Shown here piece by piece: positions 23,384 to 31,862 of a stretch of DNA of 35,534 bases. How positions within the stretch are numbered: the stretch's first letter is position 1; the number at the start of each line of letters is the position of its first letter. Below the pieces are notes generated by a model that had not been told where the DNA came from, searched no databases, and saw only the letters and a program-made list of their open reading frames with translations. Origin of the DNA: Eubacterium sp. (GTDB taxonomy: Bacteria; Bacillota; Clostridia; Oscillospirales; Acutalibacteraceae); the NCBI GenBank assembly GCA_022511225.1, contig JAFLRZ010000021.1, positions 1 to 35,534 on the forward strand, read 5' to 3'. The translations under genes were made by a program, and so were the position numbers.

Positions 23384-25154
23384 TTCTCGAATGGTTTTTG
23401 ACCTTTCGGGGATATGGGATTTTGCTCTCGGAGAGGAAAAACTGATTGACGATTTTGCAGAAATTAAGGCTTATGAGCCGATTGCCGTTCCTGCATCATA
23501 TAACGACCAGAAGGACATAAATCGGTTCAGGAATCACTACGGCTGGGCTTATTACAGAAAAATTTTTACACTGCCGAAAATCCTTAAAAATGAAAGGATT
23601 GTTCTGCGCTTTGATGCCGTAACACATACGGCTGTCGTCTACCTTAACGGTAAAATCGCAGGCGAGCACAAGGGCGGCTTCCTGCCCTTTGAGATTGATA
23701 TTACCGATAAGGTGGTCTTAGGCGAAGAGCAGGAGCTTTTTGTTGCCGTTGATAATAAGATAAATCATTCAACTCTGCCCATAGGTAATGAAAATTCAGT
23801 TGCATTTTTCGGCTCTGACAATCCGGGAATTCCGAGCGTTGAGGCAGGTAAAAGGTATCAGAGCAGGCGTAATATCCCTAACTTCGATTTCTTCAATTTT
23901 GCAGGAATTAACCGCAGTGTCAGAATTTTTACGACACCGAAAAGCTATATTGACGATATAACTGTTATTCCGTCTGTCGATGGTAAAAACGGTATAATTG
24001 ACTATAGCGTGGACACAGTCGGAAGTGAAGAGAAAATTATAGTAACTGTTTACGATTCTCAAGGTGAGCTTTCTGCCATTTCAAATGGGAAGAGTGGCAG
24101 AATTATTATTCAAAATGCAAGACTTTGGAATCCGTATCCAGATATTCCTTATCTCTATAAATTAAAAGTGCAGTACGGCAGTGATAACTATTCGCTTGAC
24201 GTCGGTATCAGAACTGTTGAGGTCAGTGGCGATAAGCTATTAATCAACGGCAAGCCGTTTTATTTTAAGGGCGCAGGCAAGCACGAGGATTCTTATTTTT
24301 GCGGCAGAGGGCTTAATTTGTGCCTTGACGTTAAGGATATAAATTTACTGAAGCTTATGGGTGCAAACTCATTTCGGACAAGCCATTATCCATATGCTGA
24401 GGAAATGTATCAGCTTTGCGACAGAGAGGGTATAGTTATTATTGACGAAACCTCTGCAGTTGGTATCGGCGGAGGGGCAAATCCTTATAAAGAATATTCT
24501 ATGCACGCGCACCACAGAGATGTAATCAGGGATTTGATTAACAGGGACAAAAATCATCCGAGCGTGATAATGTGGAGTCTCGGCAATGAGCCTGAGCTTG
24601 AACGGTTTTCGCAGGATGCCTATGACTACTGGCACAGCCTTTATGAGCTTGCACATTCGCTTGACCCTCAAAACAGACCGGTAACCGTTGTGTGCTGTCA
24701 GAATGATTATACCAAGGATATTACAACGAGAACAATGGACGTCATTTGCATAAACAGATATTACGGATGGTATAATCTTTCGGGCGATTTAGATGCCGCC
24801 TGCTATGCCCTTGATATTGAGCTTGACTTCTGGCAAAAAATCGGCAAGCCTGTTATAATCACCGAATACGGTGCAGATGCCGTGGCAGGTATTCATTCAA
24901 ACGTGCCGAAAATGTTTTCCGAGGAATATCAGGCAGAATACTTTTTAAGAATTAATGACTGCCTTGATAAAAGAAATTTTATAATAGGTGAGCATCCGTG
25001 GAATTTTGCTGATTTTGATACGTTTGACGGCTGTATGCGTGTAGGCGGAAATAAAAAGGGGATTTTTACAAGGGCAAGAGAGCCGAAGCTGCTTGCTCAT
25101 TATCTGAAAAAACGCTGGAATTCAATCCCGAATTTTAATTACAAGAATAATTAA
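23361..25154 (+). CDS. uidA: Beta-glucuronidase (GH2), short-loop gut type
   Basis: 597 residues with the GH2 order: jelly-roll (1-180), immunoglobulin-like (180-275), TIM barrel (275-597). The catalytic acid/base is E410 (SLGNEPE), the nucleophile E502 (ITEYGAD). The N-x-K pair that recognises the glucuronate carboxylate is present (N564, K566 in VGGNKKG), arguing for a glucuronidase and not a galactosidase. Between ETSAVG and RDVIRDL the active-site loop 1 is about 15 residues shorter than in E. coli GUS, suggesting a no-loop or mini-loop class acting on larger glucuronides (inference). No signal peptide. ATG 23361 lies inside the preceding gene, with GAGGAG upstream. Confidence 0.93.
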   Translation: MLYPIMTDSRMVFDLSGIWDFALGEEKLIDDFAEIKAYEPIAVPASYNDQKDINRFRNHYGWAYYRKIFTLPKILKNERIVLRFDAVTHTAVVYLNGKIAGEHKGGFLPFEIDITDKVVLGEEQELFVAVDNKINHSTLPIGNENSVAFFGSDNPGIPSVEAGKRYQSRRNIPNFDFFNFAGINRSVRIFTTPKSYIDDITVIPSVDGKNGIIDYSVDTVGSEEKIIVTVYDSQGELSAISNGKSGRIIIQNARLWNPYPDIPYLYKLKVQYGSDNYSLDVGIRTVEVSGDKLLINGKPFYFKGAGKHEDSYFCGRGLNLCLDVKDINLLKLMGANSFRTSHYPYAEEMYQLCDREGIVIIDETSAVGIGGGANPYKEYSMHAHHRDVIRDLINRDKNHPSVIMWSLGNEPELERFSQDAYDYWHSLYELAHSLDPQNRPVTVVCCQNDYTKDITTRTMDVICINRYYGWYNLSGDLDAACYALDIELDFWQKIGKPVIITEYGADAVAGIHSNVPKMFSEEYQAEYFLRINDCLDKRNFIIGEHPWNFADFDTFDGCMRVGGNKKGIFTRAREPKLLAHYLKKRWNSIPNFNYKNN

Positions 25155-25196
25155 TAAATGCTTGCTATCAGCTTTATCAATTAACACTTTTTACTA

Positions 25197-25226
25197 TTGA
25201 CACTATTGTTATTTACACGCTATAAT
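25197..25226 (+). promoter_or_regulatory. Strong promoter of the surface-glycan operon
   Basis: TTGACA (25197-25202), 18-bp spacer, TATAAT (25221-25226): both hexamers are full consensus. The leader is about 60 nt before the first ATG. Confidence 0.85.
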
Positions 25227-25294
25227 AAGTTAATATACTAACTTAGAAGTCAAAGATTGTACCTAATCCATAATCAGACTGAAAGGATGGGAAT

Positions 25295-25951
25295 ATGTAT
25301 AAATTTATCAAAAGATTTCTCGATATAGTTTTTGCTTTTTTAGCAATCGTACTTTTATCACCGCTGATGCTGATTATTGCCCTTGCCGTAAAAATTGAAT
25401 CAAAAGGTCCTGTTATTTTTAAGCAGGAGCGTCTTGGTAAGAATGCTGAAATTTTTATGCTCTATAAGTTTCGCAGTATGGTTGTCGGCGCAGAGCAGCA
25501 GTCCACAAAGCAGTATTCCTTTGCAGGCGATCCGAGAGTTACAAGGGTAGGGAAAATTATCCGTGCCACAAGCCTTGACGAGCTTCCTCAGCTTCTCAAT
25601 ATTTTAAAAGGCGATATGAGCTTTATAGGACCAAGACCTCCGCTTACATATCATCCGTGGGAGCTTTGCGAGTATACCGAAGAACAGCTCAGAATGTTTG
25701 AAGTAAGACCGGGAATGTCCGGCTGGGCACAGGTTAACGGCAGAAAAGAGGTTGAATGGCACGAGAGAATAAATCTCAATATATACTACATAGACCATTG
25801 CTCAATTATGCTTGATATAAAAATTCTTTTTATGACGGTAATCAAAGTATTCAAGCGCGAGGATAACCAAAATCACGGAGTAACGGTTATACCAAACAGT
25901 GAATATTACAAAACTGAAGAAGATGATGAGAAGGAAAGCGTAAATGCTTAA
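25295..25951 (+). CDS. Undecaprenyl-phosphate sugar phosphotransferase (priming glycosyltransferase)
   Basis: 218 residues, the compact PglC-type form of the bacterial sugar transferase family. One N-terminal membrane helix (IVFAFLAIVLLSPLMLIIAL) leads to a cytoplasmic catalytic domain containing KFRSM, the catalytic Asp-Glu pair in SLDELPQLLNILKGDMS, and FIGPRPP. It transfers a sugar-1-phosphate to undecaprenyl phosphate, the first step of exopolysaccharide or surface glycan assembly. It is the first gene of the operon, with AAAGGATGG before the ATG, and overlaps the next gene by 8 bp. Confidence 0.94.
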   Translation: MYKFIKRFLDIVFAFLAIVLLSPLMLIIALAVKIESKGPVIFKQERLGKNAEIFMLYKFRSMVVGAEQQSTKQYSFAGDPRVTRVGKIIRATSLDELPQLLNILKGDMSFIGPRPPLTYHPWELCEYTEEQLRMFEVRPGMSGWAQVNGRKEVEWHERINLNIYYIDHCSIMLDIKILFMTVIKVFKREDNQNHGVTVIPNSEYYKTEEDDEKESVNA

Positions 25952-26762
25952 GCTATTTTACATAACCAATAACCCCGAAATTGCAAGAATTGCACAGGAT
26001 GCCGGTGTCGACAGAATATTTGTTGATATGGAATATATCGGCAAGGAGGAACGGCAAGGCGGACTCGATACTGTAAAAAACCACCATACAATTGAAGACG
26101 TGAAAAATGTAAGACAAGTTCTCACTGCTTCTGAGCTTTTAGTCAGAGTTAATCCTATTCACAGCAATTCTTTTGATGAGATTAACAGAGTAATTGATGC
26201 AGGGGCAGACATAATTATGCTTCCGATGTGGAAAACTCCGGATGAAGTCAGAGAATTTATAAGGCTTGTCGGAGGTAGGGTAAGGACAATGCTCCTGCTC
26301 GAAACAAACGAAGCATATTCCTGCATTGAAGAGGCATTGAAGCTTGACGGCATAGATGAGATTCATATCGGACTTAACGATTTGCATCTTAGTCAGGGCA
26401 AGCATTTTCTCTTTGAGCTTCTTACCGACGGCACTGTTGACCGCCTTGCAAGGATATTTAACGAGAAAAACATCACGTTCGGCTTTGGCGGCTTCGGCAG
26501 AGTGCACCAAGAAAATCTGCTTCCCGCCGAAAATATTATAGCCGAGCATTACCGCTTAGGCTCATCAATGGCTATTCTTTCAAGGGCATTTTGCAATACT
26601 TCCGATACTGACAACGTTGATTTAATAAGAGAAGCCTTCGTCAGCGGAGTAAGAGAAAATAAAGAGTACGAAAAATCTCTTCAAGACAGGGACAAGCAGT
26701 TTTTTGAAGAAATGCACAGAGATACGATAAAAATAATTAACGGGATTGTGAGTGGCAAATGA
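25944..26762 (+). CDS. HpcH/HpaI aldolase / citrate lyase-like protein
   Basis: 272 residues forming a (beta/alpha)8 barrel of the HpcH/HpaI type. Visible ligands: an arginine in LLVRVNP, metal-binding Glu in LLLETNEAY, and Asp in IGLNDLHLS, matching the R, E and D of class II pyruvate aldolases. Such enzymes join or cleave pyruvate and an aldehyde. Overlaps on both sides (8 bp and an ATGA) place it firmly inside a glycan operon, so it may make a keto-acid sugar precursor or a pyruvate-derived modification (inference). No direct evidence for substrate. Confidence 0.85.
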   Translation: MLKLFYITNNPEIARIAQDAGVDRIFVDMEYIGKEERQGGLDTVKNHHTIEDVKNVRQVLTASELLVRVNPIHSNSFDEINRVIDAGADIIMLPMWKTPDEVREFIRLVGGRVRTMLLLETNEAYSCIEEALKLDGIDEIHIGLNDLHLSQGKHFLFELLTDGTVDRLARIFNEKNITFGFGGFGRVHQENLLPAENIIAEHYRLGSSMAILSRAFCNTSDTDNVDLIREAFVSGVRENKEYEKSLQDRDKQFFEEMHRDTIKIINGIVSGK

Positions 26763-27895
26763 AGGTATTATTTGTAGCAACGGTGCGCAGTCATATAGGG
26801 CAGTTTCATATGCCGTTTATAAAAAGGCTTAAAGAGCTTGGTTGTACGGTTGACGGAGCATATAAGGATAATTCTGAGCTCAAACAGGGACTTGATCTAA
26901 GCCTGCTTGATAACGTTTACGAAATAGGCTTTTCAAGAAGTCCTTACAGTGCCGATAATATTAATGCGTACAAGCAGCTTAAAAAGGTTATAAACAGCGG
27001 AAATTACGATGCTATTCACTGCCATACGCCTATGGGTGCAGTTGTGACCCGTCTTGCCGCAAGAGATGCACGCAAAAAGGGCACAAAGGTCATTTACACG
27101 GCGCACGGCTTTCATTTTTACAAGGGCGCGTCATCACTTAACTGGAAAGTTTTTTACCCCATAGAAAAGGCTCTTTCAAAGTATACTGACTGCCTTATTC
27201 TTATCAACAATGAGGATTATCAGCTTGCTAAGGAAAAGGGCTTTGAAGCAAAAAGAATTATCAAAGTAAACGGTGTCGGTGTAAATTTATCAAAATTCAA
27301 GCCTGTAAGCGAAAAGGAAAAATCAGAGCTTAGAAAAGAGTACGGATTTAGCGAAAGCGATTTTATAATGATTTATCCGGCTGACTTTTGTGCAAGGAAA
27401 AATCAGACAATGCTCTTTGAAGTAATGAGGGAATTACTAAAGGTAAGCAGTAGTTTCAGGCTTCTTTTACCCGGCTCGCTTGAGCTTGCAGATGAATTTA
27501 TCGCTAATGCAAAGGAAATGGGAGTATATGACAGCATTTCCTTTATGGGTTACAGGCGTGATATTGAAAAGCTTGTCGCATTAGCTGACGTTTCCGTATC
27601 GTCTACAAGGCAGGAGGGGCTTCCTATTAATATCGTAGAGGCAATGGCAGTCGGTAATCCGATAGTCGCCACAGATGTCCGCGGTAATAATGACCTTGTA
27701 AAAGACGGAGTAAACGGCTATCTTGTCGCACTCAACGACAGTAAGGCTATGGCAGACAGACTGCTCGAGCTTTATAATAACAAACAGCTGATAAATGATT
27801 TCGGCAAAAAAAGTATTGAATCTGCTCAGCTTTACAGCGAGGAGGCAGTTGTGCCTGAAATGGTAAAGGTTTACGAGGAATTAGGATTATTATGA
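26759..27895 (+). CDS. Glycosyltransferase family 4 (EpsD-like)
   Basis: 378 residues, GT-B fold. The N-terminal acceptor domain includes YDAIHCHTPMGAVVTRLAAR and VIYTAHGFHFYKG, typical of EpsD/CapM-like enzymes. The C-terminal nucleotide-sugar domain has the E-x7-E type motif in RQEGLPINIVEAMAVGNPIVATDVRG. It should add a sugar from an NDP donor, with retention, to the lipid-linked intermediate on the cytoplasmic side. ATGA overlaps at both ends show tight translational coupling. Confidence 0.94.
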   Translation: MKVLFVATVRSHIGQFHMPFIKRLKELGCTVDGAYKDNSELKQGLDLSLLDNVYEIGFSRSPYSADNINAYKQLKKVINSGNYDAIHCHTPMGAVVTRLAARDARKKGTKVIYTAHGFHFYKGASSLNWKVFYPIEKALSKYTDCLILINNEDYQLAKEKGFEAKRIIKVNGVGVNLSKFKPVSEKEKSELRKEYGFSESDFIMIYPADFCARKNQTMLFEVMRELLKVSSSFRLLLPGSLELADEFIANAKEMGVYDSISFMGYRRDIEKLVALADVSVSSTRQEGLPINIVEAMAVGNPIVATDVRGNNDLVKDGVNGYLVALNDSKAMADRLLELYNNKQLINDFGKKSIESAQLYSEEAVVPEMVKVYEELGLL

Positions 27896-28962
27896 GAGTT
27901 TTGCATATGATACCCGACATCGGCGTATCAAATGGTGTTATGAGCGTAATACTCAGCTATGCAAAGGCGATGCCTGATGGCATTAAATTTGATGTAGTCT
28001 ATTTTTCTGAGCAGGAAAAAACAAGACAGGCTGATATAGAAGCACTCGGCGGTAGGGTTTATAAGATTGATCCGCCATCACCCAAGGACTTACTGACAGG
28101 CAAAATGAACTCGTTTTTCAGTGAGCATAAAAATGAGTGGCAGGCACTTCACATTCATTGTCCGCATTTTGCACTATTTATCGCTCCTTATGCCAAAAAA
28201 GCGGGAATTAAGAGGATTTACGTTCACTGCCACACAACAACGTATTCACTAAAAGGCAATGGTACTCGTAACCGCCTTTTATCTCTCTACGCAAAATATT
28301 TTATAAAAAGCAAGCTCGCCTGTAGTAATGATTCAGGCAAGCTTTGGTACGGAAATAAGAATTTTACTGTCTTGAATAACGCCGTCAATTACGATGAGCT
28401 TCGCTTTAATAATGACGTCAGAAAACAGGTAAGACAAGAGATGAAGCTTGATGATTCCTTCATTGTAGGTCATATCGGCAAGACGAGTATTAAACAGAAA
28501 AATCATCCGTTTTTATTCAGAATATTTGCCGAGGTGAAAAAGCAGAAGGAGAACGCAAGGCTTCTTTTAATCGGTGCTGAAAAGACAGAGAAGCTCACTG
28601 CTTTATCAAAAGAGCTTGGCATAGAAAACGACGTTATTTATCTCGGTGCGAGAAAGGATATTCCGAGCCTTCTTCAAGCTATTGACGTCTTTTTGTTCCC
28701 CTCAACGAGCGAGGGACTGCCTGTATCTGTTGTTGAAGCTCAGGCGGCAGGCTTGGGTGTCGTGATGTCCGACGTGATAACAGATGAGGTCGTGCTTACA
28801 AAATCAGTGGCTAAAATGAGCCTTGATGCATCGCCTGAAAAGTGGGCATCATATGTAATACAATCAGCAGAATCAAGAACAGACAACTTTGATATCATCA
28901 GCAAAACGAACTGGAACATAATAACGTCAGCAAAGCAACTTGCAGAACTTTATTATAACTAA
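27892..28962 (+). CDS. Glycosyltransferase family 1/4 (EpsF-like)
   Basis: 356 residues, GT-B fold. It begins MRVLHMIPDIGVSNGVMSVI, the glycine/asparagine-containing donor loop of EpsF-like enzymes, and contains KRIYVHCHTTTYS, VGHIGKTSIKQKNHPFL and the donor-site motif TSEGLPVSVVEAQAAGLGVVMSD. It extends the glycan after the EpsD-like enzyme. Coupled to it by a 4-bp ATGA overlap. No membrane segment. Confidence 0.93.
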   Translation: MRVLHMIPDIGVSNGVMSVILSYAKAMPDGIKFDVVYFSEQEKTRQADIEALGGRVYKIDPPSPKDLLTGKMNSFFSEHKNEWQALHIHCPHFALFIAPYAKKAGIKRIYVHCHTTTYSLKGNGTRNRLLSLYAKYFIKSKLACSNDSGKLWYGNKNFTVLNNAVNYDELRFNNDVRKQVRQEMKLDDSFIVGHIGKTSIKQKNHPFLFRIFAEVKKQKENARLLLIGAEKTEKLTALSKELGIENDVIYLGARKDIPSLLQAIDVFLFPSTSEGLPVSVVEAQAAGLGVVMSDVITDEVVLTKSVAKMSLDASPEKWASYVIQSAESRTDNFDIISKTNWNIITSAKQLAELYYN

Positions 28963-28985
28963 GACAAGAAAAACAAGGAGAAGTT

Positions 28986-29858
28986 ATGTCAAAGCACGCA
29001 TATATGATTATTGCCCATAATCAGTTTGAGCTTCTTAAAATATTAATAAAAATGCTTGACGATGCGAGAAATGATATTTTCATCCACATTGATGCAAAGG
29101 TTAATGATTTCGATTTTACTGAATTTCAAAACCTGACCCATCATTCAAAGCTTGTGTTTACCGATAGGATTTCTATTACTTGGGGTGATTTTTCTCAGGT
29201 AAAGGCTGAAATGATTTTGCTTAAATCAGCAATAGAAAACGAATCAGCCCAAGCCCCATATTCGTATTTTCATCTGCTTTCAGGTGTCGATTTGCCAATC
29301 AAAACGAATGATGAAATACATAATTTTTTCAGCGTTAATAACGGCAAAGAATTTATCCATTTTTCAAAAAATGAGCTGTCACCTGAGTTTGAAAACAGAA
29401 TAAAATATTATCACTTTTTTAGGAAGAAAAGAAATTTATTCTTCAAAATTCTTGCTCAAATCATATTGAAATTCCAAAAGCTTATAGGAATTAACAGATT
29501 AAAAGACAATGCTTTAATTGTCCAAAAGGGAGCAAATTGGTTTAGTATTACAAATGCTTTTGCAAAATACGTTATCTCAAAATGCGATGAAATAGATAAA
29601 ATATTTAATTATTCCTATTGCTGCGATGAGGTGTTCCTGCAAACAATATTTGTTAATTCACCGTTTAAGGATAACCTTTTTATGCCAAACTGCGATAATA
29701 ACCACTTTGCCTGTGCAAGGCTCATAGATTGGAAGAGGGGAAATCCATACGTCTGGCAAAAAGATGATTATGATTTGATAAAATCCTCTCCTTGTATGTT
29801 TGCAAGAAAATTTGATATGAGCGTTGATACTGAAATCATTGATATGCTTACTAAATAA
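28986..29858 (+). CDS. GT14 Core-2/I-branching type beta-N-acetylglucosaminyltransferase-like
   Basis: 290 residues. HAYMIIAHNQFELLKILIKMLDD, DIFIHIDAK, SYFHLLSGVDLPIKTNDEI and the later GANWFSIT and CCDEVFLQT segments follow the Branch/GT14 pattern seen in bacterial homologues of eukaryotic core-2 branching enzymes. It would transfer GlcNAc or another sugar, possibly making a branch in the surface glycan. AAGGAG precedes ATG 28986, 24 bp after the previous gene. It is the last gene of the operon. No flippase or polymerase is present, so export must be encoded elsewhere. Confidence 0.9.
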   Translation: MSKHAYMIIAHNQFELLKILIKMLDDARNDIFIHIDAKVNDFDFTEFQNLTHHSKLVFTDRISITWGDFSQVKAEMILLKSAIENESAQAPYSYFHLLSGVDLPIKTNDEIHNFFSVNNGKEFIHFSKNELSPEFENRIKYYHFFRKKRNLFFKILAQIILKFQKLIGINRLKDNALIVQKGANWFSITNAFAKYVISKCDEIDKIFNYSYCCDEVFLQTIFVNSPFKDNLFMPNCDNNHFACARLIDWKRGNPYVWQKDDYDLIKSSPCMFARKFDMSVDTEIIDMLTK

Positions 29859-29861
29859 AAA

Positions 29862-29916
29862 ATACGGAAATTGTATTGAATGGAATTTCTGTATGGAGCG
29901 ATGACCATATCGCTCC
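29862..29916. repeat. Two tandem hairpins after the glycan operon
   Basis: ATACGGAAATT/AATTTCTGTAT (29862-29872/29884-29894, one G-T pair) is followed at once by GGAGCGAT/ATCGCTCC (29895-29902/29909-29916). Neither has a T-run. Function unknown; possibly mRNA 3'-end structure. Confidence 0.45.
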
Positions 29917-29946
29917 GTGTGCAGACAAATTATGTAAATGTTAAGA

Positions 29947-29989
29947 AAAAATCAGCTTGAACACAATGTTCAAGCTGATTTTTGTTTTA
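29947..29989. terminator. Bidirectional Rho-independent terminator
   Basis: Perfect 17-bp stem (29947-29963/29967-29983) with loop CAA and T-tracts on both strands. It serves the convergent glycan operon (+) and the dehydrogenase gene (-). Confidence 0.95.
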
Positions 29990-30017
29990 TTCAATTAAGA
30001 TTATTAAAGCCTGTTAA

Positions 30018-31523
30018 TTAAAGAAGTCCGTCCCAGGTGTCAACCTCTTTTGCCTTCATTTCCTCCTCGTCAAACCAGTGCTGTGTAACTGACTTGCTTT
30101 CTGTAAAGAAGCGGTAAGCATCCTTTCCAAGGCAATGGAGATCACCGAAGAAGCTCTGCTTATGACCGCTGAACGGAATGAATCCAACCGGTACAGGAAT
30201 ACCAACGTTTATACCAACCTGACCGCCGTCAGTGTAGCGGGCAAACTGTCTTGCATAGTAACCGCTCTGGGTGTAGATAACAGAGCCATTAGCGTATGGA
30301 CTGTTGTTCATAAGCTCAAGACCCTCGTCAAAGTCCTTAACTCTCTTAATGCAAAGAACAGGACCAAATACCTCGTCACGACCGATTGTCATATCCTCTG
30401 TAACGTTGTCAAATACAGTAGGTCCTACAAAATAGCCGTTCTCGTATCCCTCAGGAAGCTCAGGATTACGGCCGTCAACAACAAGAGTTGCACCCTCGTC
30501 GATACCCTTCTGAATATCAGCAAGAACTTCATTGAAGTGCTTTTCGTATGTAATCGGACCAAGGCGAGTGCTCTTGTCCCACGCAGGACCGCAGTTTACG
30601 CTTGCAACCTGCTTCTTAAGCTCAGCAACAAACTTGTCTGCAATTGATTCCTGAACAACACAGCATGAAAGAGCCATACATCTCTGACCGCCGCAGCCGA
30701 ATGCAGAGTTGATAACGCCTGCAACTGTTCTTTCAAGGGCACAGTCCTCAAGAACGAGTGCGTGGTTTTTAGCCTGGCAAAGAGCCTGACATCTCTTACC
30801 TGAAGCAGCAGCTCTCTGATAAATCTTAAGTCCTACAGGAGTTGAGCCTACAAATGTGATACCTTTAACGTCAGGATGATCAAGAATAGTGTTGATTTCG
30901 TTTCTTGAACATGTAACGATGTTTACAACGCCGTCAGGAATACCTGCTTCCTTATAAAGCTCGGCAATTCTCATAGCAGTTCTCGGTGTAAGAGAAGCAG
31001 CCTTAAGTACGATTGTGTTACCGCATGCAACGCAGACAGGAACCATCCAGCCAAACGGAATCATAGCAGGGAAGTTTACAGGTACGATACCTGCAAATAC
31101 ACCCATCGGCTCACGGTACTTAACTGTATCAAAGCCCGATGAAGCATCCATAAGGCTTTCACCCATCATAAGAGAAGGAGCCTGAGTAGCAAGCTCTGTG
31201 CCTTCTAATGCTTTACCTACGTCACCGGCAGCCTCAGCCCATGTCTTACCGTTTTCTTCGCATACTATCATAGTGAGCTCGTCCATATGCTCAATAAGAA
31301 GTTCTCTTACCTTATAAAGAACCTGAGCTCTTTTTCTTGCAGGAGTAGCTCTCCAAGCAGGATATGCAGCCTTAGCAGCCTCAATAGCTTCAAGAACTTC
31401 GTCATTTGTACAGCAAGGAGCCTGACCTGTAACTTCGCCTGTTGAAGGGTTATGAAGGTCATACCATACTTCTGTTTTTGAGTCCTTGAACTCTCCGTTT
31501 ACAAAATATTTAAGCTTTTCCAT
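30018..31523 (-). CDS. mmsA: CoA-acylating methylmalonate-semialdehyde dehydrogenase
   Basis: 501 residues, full length for the MMSDH/IolA branch of aldehyde dehydrogenases. The catalytic cysteine lies in GCGGQRCMALS. The segment NHALVLEDC stands where other ALDHs carry the general-base glutamate; MMSDH enzymes characteristically lack it and transfer the acyl group to CoA. The NAD-binding region has ITFVGSTPVG. It converts (methyl)malonate semialdehyde to propionyl- or acetyl-CoA with CO2 release. No iol or valine-degradation genes are nearby, so its pathway partner is unknown. ATG 31523 follows AAAGGAG. It is transcribed divergently from the second feo operon. Confidence 0.94.
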   Translation of the reverse strand: MEKLKYFVNGEFKDSKTEVWYDLHNPSTGEVTGQAPCCTNDEVLEAIEAAKAAYPAWRATPARKRAQVLYKVRELLIEHMDELTMIVCEENGKTWAEAAGDVGKALEGTELATQAPSLMMGESLMDASSGFDTVKYREPMGVFAGIVPVNFPAMIPFGWMVPVCVACGNTIVLKAASLTPRTAMRIAELYKEAGIPDGVVNIVTCSRNEINTILDHPDVKGITFVGSTPVGLKIYQRAAASGKRCQALCQAKNHALVLEDCALERTVAGVINSAFGCGGQRCMALSCCVVQESIADKFVAELKKQVASVNCGPAWDKSTRLGPITYEKHFNEVLADIQKGIDEGATLVVDGRNPELPEGYENGYFVGPTVFDNVTEDMTIGRDEVFGPVLCIKRVKDFDEGLELMNNSPYANGSVIYTQSGYYARQFARYTDGGQVGINVGIPVPVGFIPFSGHKQSFFGDLHCLGKDAYRFFTESKSVTQHWFDEEEMKAKEVDTWDGLL

Positions 31524-31558
31524 AGATAAACTCCTTTGTATAATTTTTTAACGCATAT

Positions 31559-31587
31559 ATTATATCACCATGTTTTGTCAAATTCAA
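31559..31587 (-). promoter_or_regulatory. Promoter of the methylmalonate-semialdehyde dehydrogenase gene
   Basis: On the minus strand: TTGAAT (31587-31582), 17-bp spacer, TATAAT (31564-31559), about 36 bp upstream of the ATG. Confidence 0.8.
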
Positions 31588-31640
31588 TACTAATTATCAC
31601 CCATAATCACCAAATCTCATATTATATATCAGGTGATAAT
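31561..31640. promoter_or_regulatory. Repeated TATCACC-type sites between mmsA and the second feo operon
   Basis: Three direct copies, TATATCACC (31561-31569), ATTATCACC (31593-31601) and ATAATCACC (31603-31611), the last two exactly 10 bp apart, plus the inverted GGTGATAAT (31632-31640), which contains the feoA ribosome binding site. ATTATCA/TGATAAT cores are like Fur-family half-sites. In RNA, 31593-31601 could pair with 31632-31640 and hide the ribosome binding site. Confidence 0.5.
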
Positions 31641-31862
31641 ATGACATTATACCAAATGAAAATAAATGAAGTAGGTATTATTGATAATATTGAGGACAGC
31701 TCCGGTTTCAGCAGGAGACTTTTTGATTTAGGCATTATGACCGGGCAGAGAGTGAAATGCACCAACAAAGGCTTATTCGGCTCTCCCGTTTTATATGAAA
31801 TCTGTGGCAGTAAAATTGCTTTGAGAAAAGGCGATGCCATAAAAGTAGGTGTTATAGTTTGA
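31641..31862 (+). CDS. feoA: FeoA-domain protein (second Feo system)
   Basis: 73 residues, a single FeoA SH3-like domain: FSRRLFDLGIMTGQRVKC, GSPVLYEICGSKIALRKGDA. It is thought to regulate or support the partner FeoB at the cytoplasmic face. ATG 31641 is chosen for the AGGTGATA ribosome binding site just upstream; upstream in-frame sequence lies in the divergent regulatory region. The feoB start overlaps its last codons. Confidence 0.93.
   Translation: MTLYQMKINEVGIIDNIEDSSGFSRRLFDLGIMTGQRVKCTNKGLFGSPVLYEICGSKIALRKGDAIKVGVIV

Noticed and set aside
30135-30647. 170-residue plus-strand frame opposite the dehydrogenase gene
   Set aside because: It is a shadow of a strongly conserved aldehyde dehydrogenase; no ribosome binding site.
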